From Orlajensenia stereocauli (GTDB taxonomy: Bacteria; Actinomycetota; Actinomycetes; Actinomycetales; Microbacteriaceae), in NCBI RefSeq assembly GCF_039548895.1, contig NZ_JBCLVG010000003.1: 64,000 nucleotides of DNA, one strand, 5' to 3'. The translations under genes and the position numbers were made by a program. The notes under the pieces are model-generated. The model was not told where the DNA came from and made no database searches. It saw only the letters and a list, made by a program, of their open reading frames with translations. Of the stretch, positions 60,920 through 64,000 are shown one piece after another. The stretch's first letter is position 1, and each line of letters starts with the position of its first letter.

Positions 60920-62077
60920 ATGACGGCGACGCAGCTCTCTCCCAGCCGGGCACTCCGCCCGACAGCCAAGGTGTTGCCCGAGCACGCTCGGGGGCACAAC
61001 CGCTCACTCGTGCTCCAGACGCTGTACCGTGAATCAGGCCAGAGCCGGGCCGATGTCGCCCGCGAGACGGGCCTCACCCGTGTCACCGTCTCCGACCTCG
61101 TGGCCGAGCTCATCGCCGAAGGACTCGTCGTCGAGACGGGCCAGCGCGAGGACGCACGCCCGGGGAAGCCTGCCACCCTGCTCGACTTCGATCGCGGGGC
61201 CTTCCAGATCGCGACCGTGGACCTCTCGGACGACTCGGTCTTCCGGGGCGCCGTGCTCGACCTCGGTGGCGCGATCCTCGCCCGCGACGAGATCGCCCTC
61301 GCGGGAAGCACGGGCTCGGAGGCCATCGCCAAGGTCCTGCAGCTCGTCGACAGCCTCGTCGCGGCCGCCACGGCTCCGCTCCTCGGCATCGGAGTCGGTT
61401 CCCCGGGCATCGTCGACCTCGAGGGCACAGTGCGCACGGCACCCAACCTGCGCTGGACCTCCGTCGACCTGCACGGCGTGCTGGCCGAGCGCTTCGAGGT
61501 CCCCGTGCTCGTCGCCAATGACGCCAACGCCGCGGTCTTCGCCGAGCACAGCTTCGGCGGTGTCGACGGCGACATCATGCTCATCAAGGTGGGTCACGGC
61601 GTGGGCGCCGGCCTGCTGGTCGGCGGTCGTCCGCTCTTCGGCGCCACATCGGCCGCCGGTGAGATCGGCCACGTCGTCGTCGGAACCGACGGCGGCCCGC
61701 TGTGCGCCTGCGGCAACACCGGCTGCCTCGAGGCCTGGCTCGCCGCCCCGCGACTGGCCGCGCGCATTGCGGCCATCACGGCGACGGGCGACGAGGCCGA
61801 CGCCGAGCGCACCACTGTTCTTCGGGAGGCGGGCCGCCGGCTCGGCATCATCCTCGCTCCCGTGGTCGGGGCCCTCGATCTCTCCGAGATCGTGCTGAGC
61901 GGCCCGACCGAACTGCTTGAAGGACCGCTGGCGACAGCGGCCATCGAGACGATCCGCACCAGAACGATGGCCGAGTTCACGGGCTCTCTGACGGTTCGGA
62001 TGACCACGCAGGGGCAGGACATAGTCCTCCGCGGCGCCGCGGTCATGGTCCTATCCGGACAGCTCGGGGTCTCTTAG
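60920..62077 (+). CDS. ROK-family transcriptional repressor
   Basis: 385 aa. Winged helix at about residues 30-85 (SGQSRADVARETGLTRVTVSDLVAELIAEGLVVETG), then a sugar-kinase-like ROK domain with VANDANAAVFAEHSFGG and the zinc signature GHVVVGTDGGPLCACGNTGCLEAW. It probably senses a sugar or its phosphate and controls the ABC importer that follows. No ribosome site precedes the ATG; the operator-like palindrome occupies that place. Confidence 0.92.
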   Translation: MTATQLSPSRALRPTAKVLPEHARGHNRSLVLQTLYRESGQSRADVARETGLTRVTVSDLVAELIAEGLVVETGQREDARPGKPATLLDFDRGAFQIATVDLSDDSVFRGAVLDLGGAILARDEIALAGSTGSEAIAKVLQLVDSLVAAATAPLLGIGVGSPGIVDLEGTVRTAPNLRWTSVDLHGVLAERFEVPVLVANDANAAVFAEHSFGGVDGDIMLIKVGHGVGAGLLVGGRPLFGATSAAGEIGHVVVGTDGGPLCACGNTGCLEAWLAAPRLAARIAAITATGDEADAERTTVLREAGRRLGIILAPVVGALDLSEIVLSGPTELLEGPLATAAIETIRTRTMAEFTGSLTVRMTTQGQDIVLRGAAVMVLSGQLGVS

Positions 62078-62175
62078 GGACCCTGACGAATGGGAGTCGG
62101 AAAGCCGCGACGCCCAGTGCTCGTGAACCACAACACCCCGAAGCACCACCACCCAACCAAGAGAAGGAAATCCCA

Positions 62176-63474
62176 ATGAAGAGAAAGTACGCAGTAGCTG
62201 CCATCGCAACCGCAGCCGCACTCGTTCTCGCCGGTTGCAGCTCGACGGGCGGCGACGCCGCTTCGACCGAGTCTGCCAAGGGCCAGGACATCACGCTGTG
62301 GCTGATGGGCGGTGACACCCCCGACGCCCTCCGCAACTACCTCAAGACGGAGTACACGAAGGCGACCGGTGGCACGCTGAAGATCGAGGAGCAGGGCTGG
62401 GGCGACGCCGTCGCGAAGCTCACCACTGCGCTTCCCGACGCTGCCAACACCCCCGACGTGACCGAGATCGGCAACACCTGGTCGCCGACCTTCACCAACG
62501 CGGGCGCCTTCACCGACCTGAGCGACATGTACGACGAGCTCGGCGGCGACAAGCTGCTGAAGTCGTTCGTAGAGGTCGGCGAGGTCGACGGCAAGCAGTA
62601 CGCGCTGCCCTACTACTTCGGCTCGCGCTACAACTTCTACCGCAAGGACATCTGGTCCGCCGCGGGCAAGACCGTTCCCACGACGCTCGCCGAGTTCGAC
62701 GAGACCGTCAAGTCGCTGAAGACCGACACGCAGTCCGGCTTCTACATCGGCGGCTCCGACTGGCGCAACGGCATCTCCTGGATCTTCGCCAACGGTGGGG
62801 ACCTCGCCAAGAAGGACGGCGACAAGTGGGTCGGCACCCTGGCCTCCGACGAGACCGTCAAGGGCCTGACCGAGTTCCAGTCGCTGTTCGAGGGTGCCTC
62901 CCTCGCACCGTCGACCGAGTTCGACAGCACCCCGTGGGTCAACATCAACAACAACGAGGCAACGGGCGTCCCAGAGGCCGCGACGATCATCGCTCCCGGA
63001 TGGGCGCACTGGTCGATCGGTGACCTGGCTCCGGACCCGAAGGACGCGACCAAGACCGTCGCAACCTGGAACGACGACACCTTCGGCACGTTCGTGCTCC
63101 CCGGTGTCGATGGTGGAGCAGCCCCGGTCTTCGCCGGTGGATCCAACATCGCCGTCTCGGCCGCCAGCAAGAACCAGGCCGGTGCCAAGGAGCTCATGAA
63201 GATCATCTTCTCCGAGGACTACCAGACCCTCCTCGGCGAGAACGGTCTCGGCCCGGCCAACCTCGACTACGCGTCGGCTCTCGGCGACGACCAGTTCGCC
63301 AAGGCCCTCGTCGAGTCGGCTGCCGGCTCGAAGCTGACCCCCGCTGCACCCGGATGGGCCGCAGTCGAGGGTGCCGGCATCCTCGAGGAGTTCTTCGGCA
63401 AGGTCTCGGCCGGCGGCGACGTCAAGGCCCTGGCCACCGAGTACGACGAGAAGCTGGACAAGCTCCTCAACTAG
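62176..63474 (+). CDS. Carbohydrate ABC transporter substrate-binding lipoprotein
   Basis: 432 aa, family 1 extracellular sugar-binding protein. Signal MKRKYAVAAIATAAALVLAGC with lipobox LAGC at about residue 21. The mature part has ITLWLMGGDTPDALRNYL, TPDVTEIGNTWSPTF and ALPYYFGSRYNFYRKDIW, typical of maltose/oligosaccharide-type binding proteins. AGAAGGAAA precedes the ATG. It lies 98 nt after the ROK gene. The sugar cannot be named from sequence. Confidence 0.92.
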   Translation: MKRKYAVAAIATAAALVLAGCSSTGGDAASTESAKGQDITLWLMGGDTPDALRNYLKTEYTKATGGTLKIEEQGWGDAVAKLTTALPDAANTPDVTEIGNTWSPTFTNAGAFTDLSDMYDELGGDKLLKSFVEVGEVDGKQYALPYYFGSRYNFYRKDIWSAAGKTVPTTLAEFDETVKSLKTDTQSGFYIGGSDWRNGISWIFANGGDLAKKDGDKWVGTLASDETVKGLTEFQSLFEGASLAPSTEFDSTPWVNINNNEATGVPEAATIIAPGWAHWSIGDLAPDPKDATKTVATWNDDTFGTFVLPGVDGGAAPVFAGGSNIAVSAASKNQAGAKELMKIIFSEDYQTLLGENGLGPANLDYASALGDDQFAKALVESAAGSKLTPAAPGWAAVEGAGILEEFFGKVSAGGDVKALATEYDEKLDKLLN

Positions 63475-63533
63475 TCGGACCCTCCGGTCCACGGTCGGTC
63501 ACGGCCGCGGCATCCGGAACACAGCACGACACC

Positions 63534-63567
63534 AGGGGCCGCGAGCGACTCTTCGCTCGCGGCCCCT
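63534..63567 (+). terminator. Strong hairpin between binding protein and permease genes
   Basis: A perfect 14-bp stem AGGGGCCGCGAGCG/CGCTCGCGGCCCCT with a 6-nt loop. It lies within an apparent operon, where it would let most transcripts stop after the abundant binding protein. Confidence 0.8.
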
Positions 63568-63614
63568 ACCCCTGATCTCTTGCACGCGCACCACACTGAA
63601 AGGAGGATGAGACC

Positions 63615-64000
63615 GTGACAGCAACGCTCACCCGGGACGCCCCCGCAGCCGCGCCGAAGCCGCCGGCGCGACGCCCCCGACGACGCCTCTCCGTTCCGCA
63701 CCTTCTCCTCATCCCCGCGATCGTCATCCTCCTGGTCGGCATGGGCTACCCGCTCATCTGGCAGGTCATCACCTCGACGCAGGAATTCGGCATCAAGCAG
63801 CAGTTCGGCCAGCCGGCTCCGTTCGTGGGCCTCGCCAACTACTTCAGCCTCGCGACCGACCCCACCATGTGGGAGGTCGTCGTGCGCTCCATAGCCTTCT
63901 GCTTCATCACGGCCGCCGTCACCCTCGTGGTCGGCCTGCTGCTCGCCGTGCTCATGACCGCCGTCGGCACGGTCGTGCGGCTCATACTCCAGATCTCGCT
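63615..64000 (+). CDS. Sugar ABC transporter permease (MalF/UgpA type), partial
   Basis: The first 128 codons, cut by the window end. GTG at 63615 with AAGGAGGATGA upstream. An N-terminal Ala/Pro/Arg-rich cytoplasmic segment is followed by a first helix LLLIPAIVILLVGMGYPLIWQVITS, the phrase PAPFVGLANYF, and a second helix region VVVRSIAFCFITAAVTLVVGLLLAVLM, all as in the first permease of carbohydrate ABC importers. The second permease should follow outside the window. Confidence 0.9.
   Translation, partial: MTATLTRDAPAAAPKPPARRPRRRLSVPHLLLIPAIVILLVGMGYPLIWQVITSTQEFGIKQQFGQPAPFVGLANYFSLATDPTMWEVVVRSIAFCFITAAVTLVVGLLLAVLMTAVGTVVRLILQIS

Overview
This is a GC-rich (roughly two-thirds G+C) actinobacterial chromosome segment. 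Gene content, Mycobacterium-like synteny (sucC-sucD-membrane proteins-purN-purH), a strong preference for C/G-ending codons and short hairpin repeats that I recall from Microbacteriaceae all point to that family or a close relative. No rRNA, tRNA, CRISPR array, prophage or insertion sequence was seen. Most of the window is chromosomal housekeeping DNA, dense and operon-rich, with a few accessory features in the gaps.

Layout. 1-5.6 kb: a branched-chain amino-acid-type (Liv) ABC importer. The binding protein is on the + strand, and the ATPases and permeases run toward it on the - strand. The LivH permease carries an added secreted Ig-like domain. 5.9-13.5 kb: guaB, a PatB/MalY-type C-S lyase, an ABC-F protein, guaB3 and glpD. 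13.5-14.4 kb: a gene relic bracketed by two related long palindromes. 14.5-19.2 kb: a two-part cation/proton antiporter, SURF1, a DUF3817 membrane protein and guaA. 19.2-19.7 kb: an intergenic region packed with inverted repeats. 19.7-22.5 kb: lactate dehydrogenase, then a YCII/DGPF protein with its ECF42-like sigma factor. 22.5-30.3 kb: a Bax-inhibitor-like protein, a glycerophosphodiesterase, PcrA helicase, a Nudix hydrolase and a very large membrane protein with a serine-hydrolase motif. 30.6-38.0 kb: sucCD, two membrane proteins (one PerM-like), purN and purH. 38.1-40.5 kb: an amino-acid dehydrogenase and a dimethylargininase fused to a membrane domain. 40.5-47.7 kb: a four-gene FtsX/MacB-type ABC operon on the - strand. 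47.7-51.8 kb: a short leader ORF followed by a heterodimeric ABC exporter. 51.8-53.8 kb: a PLP-dependent decarboxylase and a small membrane protein, preceded by another short leader ORF and a strong hairpin. 53.9-56.8 kb: a stand-alone receiver, a NarL-type regulator and its histidine kinase. 56.9-60.8 kb: an alkyltransferase-like protein, an acetyltransferase, icd and a second ABC-F protein. 60.9-64.0 kb: a ROK repressor and the start of a sugar ABC importer, which runs off the end.

How parts work together. The two TCA-cycle loci (sucCD and icd) share a near-identical upstream motif, which suggests common control. Purine synthesis is represented by purN, purH, guaB, guaA and the guaB3 paralogue. 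Seven genes have a -10-like hexamer only 6-10 nt before the start codon, which suggests frequent leaderless transcription. The best candidates for undescribed biology are the two short leader ORFs with strong ribosome-binding sites, one upstream of the drug-type exporter and one upstream of the decarboxylase operon, and the palindrome-bounded relic of a DUF559/AbiEi-like gene.
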